This document shows, in pieces, positions 1 through 7,540 of a DNA stretch of 30,452 nt (position 1 is its first letter; each line of letters starts with the position of its first letter). The translations under genes were made by a program, and so were the position numbers. Origin of the DNA: an uncultured Christensenella sp. (GTDB taxonomy: Bacteria > Bacillota > Clostridia > Christensenellales > UBA1750); contig CAJJNQ010000029.1 in assembly GCA_905193155.1 (NCBI GenBank), forward strand, positions 1 to 30,452, in the 5' to 3' direction. A model generated the notes under the pieces. That model saw nothing but the letters and a program-made list of their open reading frames with translations. It did not search any database and was not told the DNA's origin.

Positions 1-13
1 CTGCGCGCCGAAA

Positions 14-64
14 CCACCCTTCCGTCTCGGCTGCGCCGAGCCACCTCCCCTTAGGAGGGGAGGC
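14..64 (-). repeat. Dispersed palindromic repeat, copy 1
   Basis: This unit is made of two hairpins: CTCGGC/GCCGAG (26-31 with 35-40) and CCTCCCCT/AGGGGAGG (44-51 with 56-63). It is the reverse-oriented relative of the unit at 5669-5717, with which it shares the flanking CCACCCTTCCGT and CCACCTCCCC blocks. Part of the stem sequence differs between the two copies but pairing is kept. Such units are common between genes in gut Clostridia; no protein is encoded. The family assignment rests only on the copies seen here. Confidence 0.75.
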
Positions 65-77
65 TTCGGTTGCAGCG

Positions 78-123
78 GGCTCCCCTGTGTAAGGGGAGCT
101 GGCGCGAAGCGCCTGAGGGGTTG
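78..123 (+). repeat. Dispersed palindromic repeat, variant copy 2
   Basis: Same two-hairpin layout as the copies at 14-64 and 5669-5717 but with other stem bases: GCTCCCCT/AGGGGAGC (79-86 with 92-99), then TGGC, then GGCGC-gaa-GCGCC (101-113), then TGAGGGG. It lies next to copy 1 in the opposite orientation, so 14-123 is a small cluster of the element. A worn fragment (GCCACCCTTTCCG) follows near 140-153. Confidence 0.65.
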
Positions 124-160
124 TTTCACTGCGCTCCGAAGCCACCCTTTCCGCGCATAC

Positions 161-195
161 AAAAAGGCTCCCCTTTTCAAAAAGGGGAGCCTTTT
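161..195 (-). terminator. Rho-independent terminator of the tetR gene
   Basis: A perfect 16-bp inverted repeat (162-177 with 180-195) holds AAAAGGCTCCCCTTTT and its complement. It begins 9 bases after the tetR stop codon on the minus strand and runs into a T tract read from 165-161. The symmetry would let it act in both directions. Confidence 0.85.
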
Positions 196-204
196 CAACG
201 AAAA

Positions 205-795
205 TCAGGACAGCATTTTGCGGATGAGCAGGAAGAGCGTGCCCTTCATCTCGTCGATGTCCACCGGCTGGTGCTCGATGATGCAGGAATAGCAGAGCGA
301 GCCGAACATCTCAAAGATCGCATAGAGGATGCGAAGGCTTTCCTCTCGCGAGTATTTGGCCAGGCAGGGGCTTTGCACCCAGGCGTTCAGCTTCTCCAGC
401 AGCGGCGCGTCCTCTTCGGCGCTTTGCAGCTTTTCGCGGATCAGCGACCAGGAGAAGTTCTTTTCCATCATCCGCAGCTCCGCCGGGTTTTCCTTGAAGT
501 GCTCGATGACGTGCTCGAGCAGCAGCAGCAGCTTTTCCACGAAGTCCTGCTCCGCTCGGACGTCCTCCGCTGTGGCCGCTTCCAGCACGACGTTCCGCCC
601 CAGGCGGTAGATCACCTCCGAAAGCAGCGCGTCCTTGTTCTTGAAGTAGAGATAGAACGTCCCCTTCGCCATTCGCGCCCGCTCCACGATCGAATCGACC
701 GAGGTCGCCTCCTGTCCGCGCTCGAGAAACAGCTCGTGCGCCGCTTCCAGCAGGCTGTTGCGCTTTTTTTCCTTTTTTTGATGCAGAACGCTCAT
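205..795 (-). CDS. TetR/AcrR family transcriptional repressor
   Basis: This 196-residue protein has the TetR layout: an N-terminal helix-turn-helix at about residues 12-56, with the conserved run KGTFYLYFKNKDALL at 44-58, then an all-helical ligand and dimer domain. It is divergent from the MMPL exporter and lipoprotein genes. The palindrome on the exporter -35 box (905-917) is the obvious operator, so it most likely represses the exporter until a ligand binds. The start ATG at 795 has GGAGGT (806-801) five bases upstream. A promoter at 854-827 and a terminator at 195-161 frame it as a single gene. The ligand cannot be deduced; TetR partners of MMPL pumps often sense hydrophobic or lipid-like molecules, which is inference here. 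Confidence 0.92.
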   Translation of the reverse strand: MSVLHQKKEKKRNSLLEAAHELFLERGQEATSVDSIVERARMAKGTFYLYFKNKDALLSEVIYRLGRNVVLEAATAEDVRAEQDFVEKLLLLLEHVIEHFKENPAELRMMEKNFSWSLIREKLQSAEEDAPLLEKLNAWVQSPCLAKYSREESLRILYAIFEMFGSLCYSCIIEHQPVDIDEMKGTLFLLIRKMLS

Positions 796-826
796 ATCCG
801 ACCTCCGAATGAATGATATCTATTCT

Positions 827-854
827 ATTATAATCCATTTTTCAGCTTTTTCAA
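827..854 (-). promoter_or_regulatory. Promoter of the tetR gene
   Basis: Read on the minus strand, TTGAAA (854-849) and TATAAT (832-827) are separated by 16 bases, close to the sigma-A consensus. It lies about 30 bases upstream of the start codon and outside the palindromes at 905-956. Confidence 0.65.
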
Positions 855-903
855 TGCGATTTCATTGTTTTCTAAATTTAACATAGAACTTCATTCGAAA
901 ATA

Positions 904-931
904 TTGACTGTCAGTCAGTTTATGATATAAT
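904..931 (+). promoter_or_regulatory. Promoter of the MMPL-lipoprotein operon
   Basis: TTGACT (904-909) and TATAAT (926-931) with a 16-base spacer predict a start point near 938. The -35 box lies inside the palindrome at 905-917, as expected for a promoter blocked by TetR. Confidence 0.75.
905..917. promoter_or_regulatory. Candidate TetR operator O1
   Basis: TGACTG-T-CAGTCA is a perfect 13-base palindrome that overlaps the -35 box of the exporter promoter. A related weaker site follows at 942-956. Site identity is inferred from symmetry, location and the adjacent TetR gene. Confidence 0.7.
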
Positions 932-941
932 ATTCGGCGAA

Positions 942-956
942 ATGACTGATGGTCAT
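942..956. promoter_or_regulatory. Candidate second TetR operator O2
   Basis: ATGAC and GTCAT arms are separated by five bases; the left part repeats TGACTG of O1. It covers the predicted start of the transcript and the first possible ATG (942), which makes that ATG unlikely to be the translation start. Confidence 0.45.
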
Positions 957-1001
957 AAAATGACCGAAAGATCGGCGGGAGCCGGAGAGGAGATCGAAAG
1001 C

Positions 1002-3110
1002 GTGATCAAGTTTGGCAAGGCCGTGGTGAAATCGCGGTGGGTGATTCTGATCGTAAGCCTTGCGCTGCTGGTGCCGTCTGTGCTCGGCATGATCGGCACG
1101 CGCATCAATTACGACATACTGAATTATCTGCCCGAGGACATGGATACGGTCAAGGGACAGAACATACTGCTCGATGATTTCGGCAAGGGTGCGTTCTCCA
1201 TGGTCATGGTCAAGGGCATGGAGGAGAAGGATGTTTCCGCCCTCAAGGAAAAGTTTGAGAGCATCGACCATGTCAGCTCCGTCATCTGGTATGACAGCAT
1301 CCTGGATCTGTCGGTGCCCATGGAGCTGCTGCCGCAGAAGTATTACGACATGTTCAACAACGGAGACACCACCATGATGGCGGTGTTCTTCGACAGCGCG
1401 ACCAGCGCCGACGCGACCATCGAAGCCATGCAGGAAATGCGCAAGGTCGCGGGCGAGCAGGCCTTCATCTCCGGTATGTCCGCAATGGTGACGGATATGA
1501 AGGAGCTGTGCGAAAAGGAAGAGCCGATCTACGTCGGCATCGCCGTGCTGCTGTCGTGCGTGGTGCTGGCCATCTTCATGGATTCGATCCTGCTGCCGGT
1601 GCTGTTCATGGCGTCCATCGGCATGGCGATCCTGCTCAACATGGGCACCAACTTCTTCTTCGGGGAGATCTCCTACATCACCAAGGCGCTCTCCGCCGTG
1701 CTTCAGCTGGGCGTGACGATGGACTATTCCATCTTCCTGTGGCACAGCTACAAGGAAGCCAAGGAGACCATGGTGGGGGCAAGCCGCGAGGAGGCGATGG
1801 CCAAGGCGGTTGCCAATACCATCACCTCGGTCGTGGGCTCTTCCATCACCACCGTGGCAGGCTTTATCGCCCTGTGCTTTATGACCTTCACGCTCGGCCT
1901 TGACCTGGGTCTGGTCATGGCCAAGGGCGTCGTGCTCGGCGTGCTGGGGTGCGTCACCACCCTGCCTTCGCTGATCCTGATCTTCGACAAGGCGATCACC
2001 AAGACGCTGCATAAGCCCCTGATCCCGAACGTATCGAAACTTTCCCGCTTCATCGTGGGTCACGGCTGGATCTTCCTGCTGATTTTCGCGCTGATCATCG
2101 GCCCGGCGTTTTACGGCTACCAGCGCACGCCCGTCTATTACGACTTCTCTGTGGCGCTGCCGGAGGATATGCCCTGCGTCGTGGCCAACAAAATGCTCTC
2201 GGATGAGTTTGACATGGGCAATATGCACATGGCGCTGATCGACGCGAACCTGGACAAAAAGCAGGTCAAGGAAATGAGCAAAGAGATGGAGAACGTGGAC
2301 GGCGTCCGCTTCGTGCTGGGGCTGGAAAGCGAGCTGGGTTCCGCCATGCCCGATGAAATGGTTCAGGGCAAGCTCACCGACGAGCTCAAGGGCGATAACT
2401 ACCAGCTGATGCTGATCTCCTCGGAATACGGCACCGCCACCGACGAGGTCAATGCCCAGATCGACGATCTGAACGCGATCCTCAAGAAATATGATTCCAC
2501 CGGCATGCTGATCGGCGAGGCGCCCTGCACCAAGGACCTGATCGAGGTCACGTCCCACGACTTTGACGTGGTCAACGCCATCTCAATCCTGTCGATCTTC
2601 GTCATCATCCTGCTGGTCACGCGCTCGCTGTCGCTGCCCATGCTGCTGCTGGCGGTGATCGAGTTCGCCGTGTTCATCAACCTCGGTCTGCCGTTTTACA
2701 CCGGCACGGAGCTTTCCTTCGTCGCGCCGATCTGCCTGTCCACCATTCAGCTGGGCGCCACCGTGGACTACGCCATCTTGATGACCACGCGCTATAAGAC
2801 CGAGCGCCTCGGCGGCAAGACCAAGCGCGACGCGGTTGAGACCGCGCTGACGACCTCGATGCCTTCGATCATCGTCTCCGCCCTGTGCTTCTTCGCCGCG
2901 ACCTTCGGCGTGGGTCTTTATTCCGATGTGGATATCATCTCCTCCATGTGCAACCTGATCGCGCGCGGTGCGCTGGTCAGTATGGCTTCCGTCATCTTCG
3001 TGCTGCCCTCGGGGCTCATGCTGCTCGACCGCATCATTCTCAAGACCACCTGGGGCATGACGAAGATCCATAAGCGCGATGTTGAAAATCAGAAAGGGGT
3101 AAAAGCATGA
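1002..3110 (+). CDS. MMPL/RND family membrane exporter
   Basis: This is a large integral membrane protein of the MMPL branch of the RND superfamily. It has two similar halves, each with one N-terminal membrane segment (the first, WVILIVSLALLVPSVLG, just after the start), a large outside loop, and a bundle of five segments; the second half starts near position 2050. The half repeats LGVTMDYSIFLWHSYKEA and LGATVDYAILMTTRYKTE are characteristic. Such proteins use the proton gradient to move hydrophobic compounds or lipids outward. The reading frame is open from ATG 942, but GTG 1002 is preferred: GGAGAGGAG (984-992) stands nine bases before it, and the earlier ATG codons lie inside or beside operator sequence. 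That gives 702 residues. The lipoprotein gene follows with an ATGA overlap. The cargo is unknown. Confidence 0.9.
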   Translation: MIKFGKAVVKSRWVILIVSLALLVPSVLGMIGTRINYDILNYLPEDMDTVKGQNILLDDFGKGAFSMVMVKGMEEKDVSALKEKFESIDHVSSVIWYDSILDLSVPMELLPQKYYDMFNNGDTTMMAVFFDSATSADATIEAMQEMRKVAGEQAFISGMSAMVTDMKELCEKEEPIYVGIAVLLSCVVLAIFMDSILLPVLFMASIGMAILLNMGTNFFFGEISYITKALSAVLQLGVTMDYSIFLWHSYKEAKETMVGASREEAMAKAVANTITSVVGSSITTVAGFIALCFMTFTLGLDLGLVMAKGVVLGVLGCVTTLPSLILIFDKAITKTLHKPLIPNVSKLSRFIVGHGWIFLLIFALIIGPAFYGYQRTPVYYDFSVALPEDMPCVVANKMLSDEFDMGNMHMALIDANLDKKQVKEMSKEMENVDGVRFVLGLESELGSAMPDEMVQGKLTDELKGDNYQLMLISSEYGTATDEVNAQIDDLNAILKKYDSTGMLIGEAPCTKDLIEVTSHDFDVVNAISILSIFVIILLVTRSLSLPMLLLAVIEFAVFINLGLPFYTGTELSFVAPICLSTIQLGATVDYAILMTTRYKTERLGGKTKRDAVETALTTSMPSIIVSALCFFAATFGVGLYSDVDIISSMCNLIARGALVSMASVIFVLPSGLMLLDRIILKTTWGMTKIHKRDVENQKGVKA

Positions 3111-5443
3111 ACACGCTCAAGAAGAAGATGCTTCGCCGCGCGGAGGCCTGCGCGCTGTCGCTGATGCTGCTGGCCACCATGACGGGCTGCGCCGTTTCCG
3201 CCGCGACCGAAAGCGCGGTTCCGGCCGAGAGCCAGACCGTTGCGGAGAATACCGAAAATACGGAGAATACCGAAAATACGGAAAATATCGAAACCGCTTC
3301 CACCGAAAAGTCTGCTGCGGCGATCTCCGTCTCCAACGAAGCTGTCGATAAGGATGAAACCGTCTATGTCATCACCGACGCGGCGGGCGTTTCCCAGCAG
3401 GTCATCGTCAGCGATCACCTGCGCAACCCCAAAGGCGAGGCCACCCTGCGCGATGCTTCCAACCTCACTGGCATCGAAAACGTCAAGGGCAACGAAGGCT
3501 ATTCCGGCTCCGCTTCCAACATGACCTGGAAGGCGAACGGCAAGGACATCTATTACCGCGGCACCACCACCGAGCAGCTGCCCTTCGAGGTCAGCGTCCG
3601 CTACGAGCTGGACGGCAAGGAGATCAGCCCCGCGGATCTCGCGGGCAAGAGCGGCCGCGTCGCCATGACCTTCAACTATAAGGTCAACCGCACCATGACG
3701 GTGCAGGACGGCGACGAGCAGGTTGCCGTACCCCTGCCCTTCATGGCCATCACCGGCATGGTCCTGGATAATGATCAGTTCACCAACATCGAGGTGGACA
3801 ACGGCAAGGTGCTCGACGACGGCGACCGCACCATGGTGGTCGGCCTCGCGCTGCCCGGCCTGGAGGAGGCGCTGGGACTGAATCAGGAAGAGCCCGCCGA
3901 AACCGCTGAAGCCGATGCGGAGAAGGACGAGAAGGGCTTTGACCTCGACATCGACATCCCCGGCAGCGTCACCGTCACCGCCGATGTGACCGATTTCTCC
4001 CTCGACGCGACGATGACCATGGCCAGCTGCGATATGCTCTCCGACCTCGATGTGGACGACGTCAACTCCCTCGATGATCTGAGCGACGCGCTGGACAAGC
4101 TGACCGACGCCAGTTCGCAGCTTGTGGACGGCTCCAACGAGCTTTACGACGGCATCCGCCAGCTCTACGATAAGTCCGGCGATCTGATCGACGGCGTGAA
4201 TGACCTAAGCGACGGCGCCAAGAAGCTCAACGACGGCGCCAAGCAGCTCAAGGACGGCACCACCGACCTTTACTTCGGCGCAGATCAGATCAACGGCGGG
4301 GCTTCCTCCCTGGCCGGCGGCCTGGGTCAGCTGTCCTCCAATTCCTCCGATCTCGTCTCCGGCGCGCGCCAGATCGTGGATGCGGTGTTTGCCTCCGCGA
4401 CCCAGCAGATCAAGGATCAGGGCGTGGCCCTGCCCGAAGACCTGACGCTGGAAAACTACACCGAGGTGCTGCAGCAGGTCTCCGACGCGGTGGCCTCCAC
4501 CATCACCGAGGAGGCGGTCCGCGCGGGGCTCGAGCAGAAGGGACTTTCCGGTGCCGACACCCAGAACCTCGCGCTCTACATCGCGGCGGACATCAAGACC
4601 GAAAACGAAACCATGGAAGCCGCGGTCGTCCGCGCGGGCACTAAGCTCCAGAACGCGCAGACCGTGCAGACCATCTCCGCTTCCGCAGGCTCCCTGACCG
4701 AGGAGGAGCAGGCGGCGCTGGCGCAGCTCGTGCCCACCATCATGGCGGGCGGCGCGGATCAGGACACCGCGCAGCTCATCGCGCTGGTCGCCCTCAAGAC
4801 CAGTCCCACCGATCCCGCTTCCGGCATCGACAACGCGGTGTCGCTGGTGCAGGATGGGGCCTATGTGCAGGGCATGCAGCAGGCCATCACACAGGATCCG
4901 AACGCGGCGGAAACCATCGCCGCCGGTATTGCGCAGATTATCAAAGAGAAGCAGACCGCCGTCGGCGGACAGTTTGCCGATGTGCTCGATCAGCTCAACA
5001 GCGTCAAGAAGTTCTATAACGGCTTGCAGACCTATACCGCGGGCGTGGATTCCGCCAGAGCGGGTGCGAATCAGCTCTCTTCCGGCGCGCTGGAACTCAA
5101 GCGCGGCGCGGAGAAACTCCAGGACGGCGCGGCGGAGCTTTACAAAGGCACGACCGATCTCTATGACGGCACGCAGAAGCTGGCCGAGGGCGGCGTGACG
5201 CTGCACGACGGCGTCAAGAAGCTCAAAAACGGCGCGGGCGAGCTGCGCGGCGGCATGGAGAAGTTCGACGAAGAGGGCATTTCGAAGATCACCAATGTGT
5301 TCGAGGGCGACCTGAACAATGTGGTCGACCGCCTGCATGACGTGGCCGACGGCGCAAACGCCTACAACAACTTCTCCGGTATCGCCTCCGGCGCGACCGG
5401 CAAGGTCAAGTTCATCTTCAAGACCGCAGGGATCGGCGACTGA
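3107..5443 (+). CDS. YhgE/Pip-like repeat lipoprotein, partner of the MMPL exporter
   Basis: The 778-residue product begins with a lipoprotein signal (basic KKKMLRR, hydrophobic stretch, lipobox MTGC with Cys28). Next comes a low-complexity NTE repeat near residues 46-60, then a globular beta-rich part (about 85-270). Two blocks of Leu-x-x-Gly-x heptad-like repeats (about 345-420 and 655-720, for example LNDGAKQLKDG) resemble the YhgE/Pip phage-infection-protein family and predict long helical hairpins. The second block is followed by a short tail without a membrane segment, so anchoring is probably by lipid only. The ATG overlaps the exporter stop by four bases, so the two are co-translated and probably form one envelope complex. 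Known relatives beside MMPL genes in Clostridia support an accessory role; the exact function is not established. Confidence 0.8.
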   Translation: MNTLKKKMLRRAEACALSLMLLATMTGCAVSAATESAVPAESQTVAENTENTENTENTENIETASTEKSAAAISVSNEAVDKDETVYVITDAAGVSQQVIVSDHLRNPKGEATLRDASNLTGIENVKGNEGYSGSASNMTWKANGKDIYYRGTTTEQLPFEVSVRYELDGKEISPADLAGKSGRVAMTFNYKVNRTMTVQDGDEQVAVPLPFMAITGMVLDNDQFTNIEVDNGKVLDDGDRTMVVGLALPGLEEALGLNQEEPAETAEADAEKDEKGFDLDIDIPGSVTVTADVTDFSLDATMTMASCDMLSDLDVDDVNSLDDLSDALDKLTDASSQLVDGSNELYDGIRQLYDKSGDLIDGVNDLSDGAKKLNDGAKQLKDGTTDLYFGADQINGGASSLAGGLGQLSSNSSDLVSGARQIVDAVFASATQQIKDQGVALPEDLTLENYTEVLQQVSDAVASTITEEAVRAGLEQKGLSGADTQNLALYIAADIKTENETMEAAVVRAGTKLQNAQTVQTISASAGSLTEEEQAALAQLVPTIMAGGADQDTAQLIALVALKTSPTDPASGIDNAVSLVQDGAYVQGMQQAITQDPNAAETIAAGIAQIIKEKQTAVGGQFADVLDQLNSVKKFYNGLQTYTAGVDSARAGANQLSSGALELKRGAEKLQDGAAELYKGTTDLYDGTQKLAEGGVTLHDGVKKLKNGAGELRGGMEKFDEEGISKITNVFEGDLNNVVDRLHDVADGANAYNNFSGIASGATGKVKFIFKTAGIGD

Positions 5444-5480
5444 TCCTTTATACTGAATTCCGGCGCGGGGGCGCAATCAA

Positions 5481-5511
5481 CCCTGGACGCAAGCCTTGCG
5501 TCCGGGGTTTT
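5481..5511 (+). terminator. Terminator of the MMPL-lipoprotein operon
   Basis: A GC-rich stem (GGACGCAA 5485-5492 with TTGCGTCC 5496-5503, extended by CCC/GGG) is followed by TTTT at 5508-5511, about 40 bases after the lipoprotein stop codon. Confidence 0.85.
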
Positions 5512-5534
5512 GTCATGCAGCTCCCTTTCGCCCG

Positions 5535-5612
5535 CCCTTCCGTCTCGGCTGCACCAAGCGCTCGAACTCCGGGTTCGCTTCGAGCCGCAGGGGAGGCTTT
5601 AGCGCAGCGTCT
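5535..5612. repeat. Degenerate dispersed repeat fragments
   Basis: The 18 bases at 5535-5552 are identical to 17-34 in copy 1, but the second half of that hairpin is replaced. AGGGGAGGC (5589-5597) and a CTGAGGGG box follow. This looks like an eroded or recombined pair of the same elements. Confidence 0.5.
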
Positions 5613-5668
5613 GAGGGGCCGCCCCCTTTGCATACACATCTTTTGAAAGGGTACTTTTCACATGCAAA

Positions 5669-5717
5669 GCCTCCCCTTGAGGGGAGGTGGCAGGGCGAAG
5701 CCCTGACGGAAGGGTGG
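5669..5717 (+). repeat. Dispersed palindromic repeat, intact copy
   Basis: A 49-base unit: CCTCCCC-ttga-GGGGAGG hairpin (5670-5687), TGG, CAGGGC-gaa-GCCCTG hairpin (5691-5705), then ACGGAAGGGTGG. It is the inverted relative of copy 1 at 14-64, with two base pairs of the second hairpin exchanged in a compensating way. Confidence 0.75.
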
Positions 5718-5767
5718 GATTCCCGCGGTTTTCAGACGGGAAAAGGAAGCGTTCAAACAAACTTCTC

Positions 5768-5796
5768 TTGCCAAACGAGCGGCGGTAAGGTATGCT
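5768..5796 (+). promoter_or_regulatory. Candidate flotillin promoter
   Basis: TTGCCA (5768-5773) and TATGCT (5791-5796) are 17 bases apart and lie 60 bases upstream of the flotillin ATG. Confidence 0.55.
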
Positions 5797-5855
5797 GGGA
5801 AGCGTAAACCCGACCCAGATGCGTGAAAAAGAGAGAAGGAGCGTGACACATTCAA

Positions 5856-7301
5856 ATGGATTGGATCATTCCTGTTGGCATCGGCGTGTTGGCGGTGCTG
5901 CTGTTGCTGTTGATCTGCTGGCGCAGAGTGCCTGCGGATAAGGCCATGGTCATTACCGGCCTGCGCAAGCGCGTGCTGGTGGGGCGCGGCGGCTTCGTCA
6001 TCCCGATCCTCGAAACCTCGTGCATGATCTCGCTGGAAGCGGTCTCCATGACCACCGATATCACCGAAGCGCCTTCCAAGCAGGGCATTTTCGTCGATAT
6101 CGCCGGCACCGCCGTCGTCAAGGTCGATAATCAACACGACGCGGTACTTACCGCCGTGGAGCAGTTCTGCAACGGCAACACCGTCCAGACCACCCAGAAC
6201 ATCAAGACCGTCGTCGAGCAGATCCTCGAAGGCAAGCTGCGCGGCATTGTTTCCACCTTGACCGTGGAGCAGATCAACGAGGACCGCGTTGCGTTTGAGA
6301 ACTCCATCGAGGATTCCATCACCAAGGAGCTGGCGGGCATGGGCCTGAAGCTCCTGTCCTACACGGTGCTCAAGATCGCCACCCAGGGCGGCTATCTGGA
6401 AAACCGCGCCATTCCCCAGATCGCGCAGTCCAAGGCCGATGCGGACATCGCTTCCGCCGAGCGCAAGCGCGATACCGAGGTCAAGACCGCCGAGGCCACC
6501 CGCGAAGGCGAGAAGGCCAAGCTGAACGCCGCCGCCGAGATCGCGGAATCCCAGCGCGACAAGACCCTGCGCACCGAGAGCTACCGCGCCGAGCAGGACA
6601 AGGCAAAGGCCAACGCCGACGTCGCCTACCAGCTGCAGCAGATCGAAAACAACAAGTCCGTGGCCGAGCGCCAGGCGGAGCTTGCCCGCAAGGAAGCCCT
6701 CGTCGTCGAGGAAAAGCTCGTCGCCAGCGTCAAAAAGCCCGCCGATGCGGAGAAATACCGCGTCGAGGTTGAGGCCGAGGCCAACAAGATGCGCGCCATC
6801 CGCGAGGCGGAAGCCCGCGCCGAGGCCATGCGCATCGAGGCCCAGGCGCAGGCCGAAGCCAAGCGCGTGGAAGCCCAGGCCGAAGCCGACGCCATCCGCG
6901 CCAGGGGCATGGCGGAAGCCGAAGCCATCAAGGCCAAGGGTATCGCCGAGGCCGAAGCCAAGGATAAGCTCGCCGAAGCGATGAAGAAATACGGCGATGC
7001 GGCTGTGGTGGAAATGGTCGTGCAGCGCCTGCCCGAGATCATGTCTGCCGTCGCCCGCCCGATGGAGAACATCGACAAGATCACCGTCATCGACAACGGC
7101 GGTCAGCAGGGCGCATCCAAGGTCGCCAAGGTGGTCTCCGATGTGGCCATGAACGGCTTTTCCGTCCTCAACGACCTGACCGGTGTGGACGTCGCCGCCA
7201 TGATGCGCGCCTTCGCCGCCAAGAATGCCCCCAAGCCCGACGCTCCCGTCCTGCCCGAGGCAAACGATACGCCTCCCGCGCCTTCCGAACCCGCGGAATA
7301 A
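5856..7301 (+). CDS. Flotillin-like SPFH domain protein
   Basis: The 481-residue protein has one N-terminal membrane segment (about residues 4-21), an SPFH/band-7 domain (about 22-190), and a long alanine- and glutamate-rich coiled coil (about 200-370) with runs such as EAEAIKAKGIAEAEAK. A short oligomerisation part and a proline-rich tail (about 460-481) follow. This order matches bacterial FloT/YuaG, which forms large assemblies in the inner leaflet and organises membrane microdomains. In Bacillus the gene sits beside an NfeD-type gene; none is present here. GAAGGAG (5835-5841) is 14 bases before the ATG, a long spacing, but no better in-frame start was found. It appears to be a single gene with its own promoter and terminator. 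Confidence 0.9.
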   Translation: MDWIIPVGIGVLAVLLLLLICWRRVPADKAMVITGLRKRVLVGRGGFVIPILETSCMISLEAVSMTTDITEAPSKQGIFVDIAGTAVVKVDNQHDAVLTAVEQFCNGNTVQTTQNIKTVVEQILEGKLRGIVSTLTVEQINEDRVAFENSIEDSITKELAGMGLKLLSYTVLKIATQGGYLENRAIPQIAQSKADADIASAERKRDTEVKTAEATREGEKAKLNAAAEIAESQRDKTLRTESYRAEQDKAKANADVAYQLQQIENNKSVAERQAELARKEALVVEEKLVASVKKPADAEKYRVEVEAEANKMRAIREAEARAEAMRIEAQAQAEAKRVEAQAEADAIRARGMAEAEAIKAKGIAEAEAKDKLAEAMKKYGDAAVVEMVVQRLPEIMSAVARPMENIDKITVIDNGGQQGASKVAKVVSDVAMNGFSVLNDLTGVDVAAMMRAFAAKNAPKPDAPVLPEANDTPPAPSEPAE

Positions 7302-7318
7302 ACCTTCAAACAAGCGTG

Positions 7319-7353
7319 AAACAGCGCGCACGGCTCTGCCGTGCGCGCTGTTT
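7319..7353 (+). terminator. Terminator after the flotillin gene
   Basis: A perfect 15-bp stem (7319-7333 with 7339-7353) closes on a CTCTG loop and ends in TTT. The T tract is short, but the position 18 bases after the stop codon fits. Confidence 0.7.
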
Positions 7354-7540
7354 GCGTCCTTCTGTCTCTTCCAGCGCAGCCGGGGCGGGGCCGCCGCGCC
7401 CGCCGTAAACGTCGGCCGCGCCGCGCCGCGCTGCGCGCGCCTTGAGCACGGCTTCGCCGTGCGCGCGGCGGCCCCTGCGCGTTCTACCGTTTCTTCCTGC
7501 ACAGCCGCCGCACATCCGGGAACGGCGTCCTGCCGGAGCT

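Larger units (their letters stand above)
5444..5855. other. Gene-free stretch between the lipoprotein and flotillin genes
   Basis: These 412 bases hold the operon terminator (5481-5511), a degenerate repeat fragment (5535-5612), a complete dispersed repeat (5669-5717) and a promoter for the flotillin gene (5768-5796). The open frames here follow the repeats and are not credible genes. Confidence 0.7.

Noticed and set aside
942..1001. ATG 942 or ATG 960 as exporter start
   Set aside because: They lie in or beside operator sequence close to the predicted transcript start, without a binding site; GTG 1002 has a strong one.
915..2558. Long open frame on the minus strand opposite the MMPL gene
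   Set aside because: Its product is His- and Gly-rich without known pattern; it is the shadow of a GC-rich gene with clear homology on the plus strand.
7370..7540. GC-rich hairpins downstream of the vWA gene as its terminator
   Set aside because: GCACGG/CCGTGC pairs are visible but no T tract follows on the minus strand.
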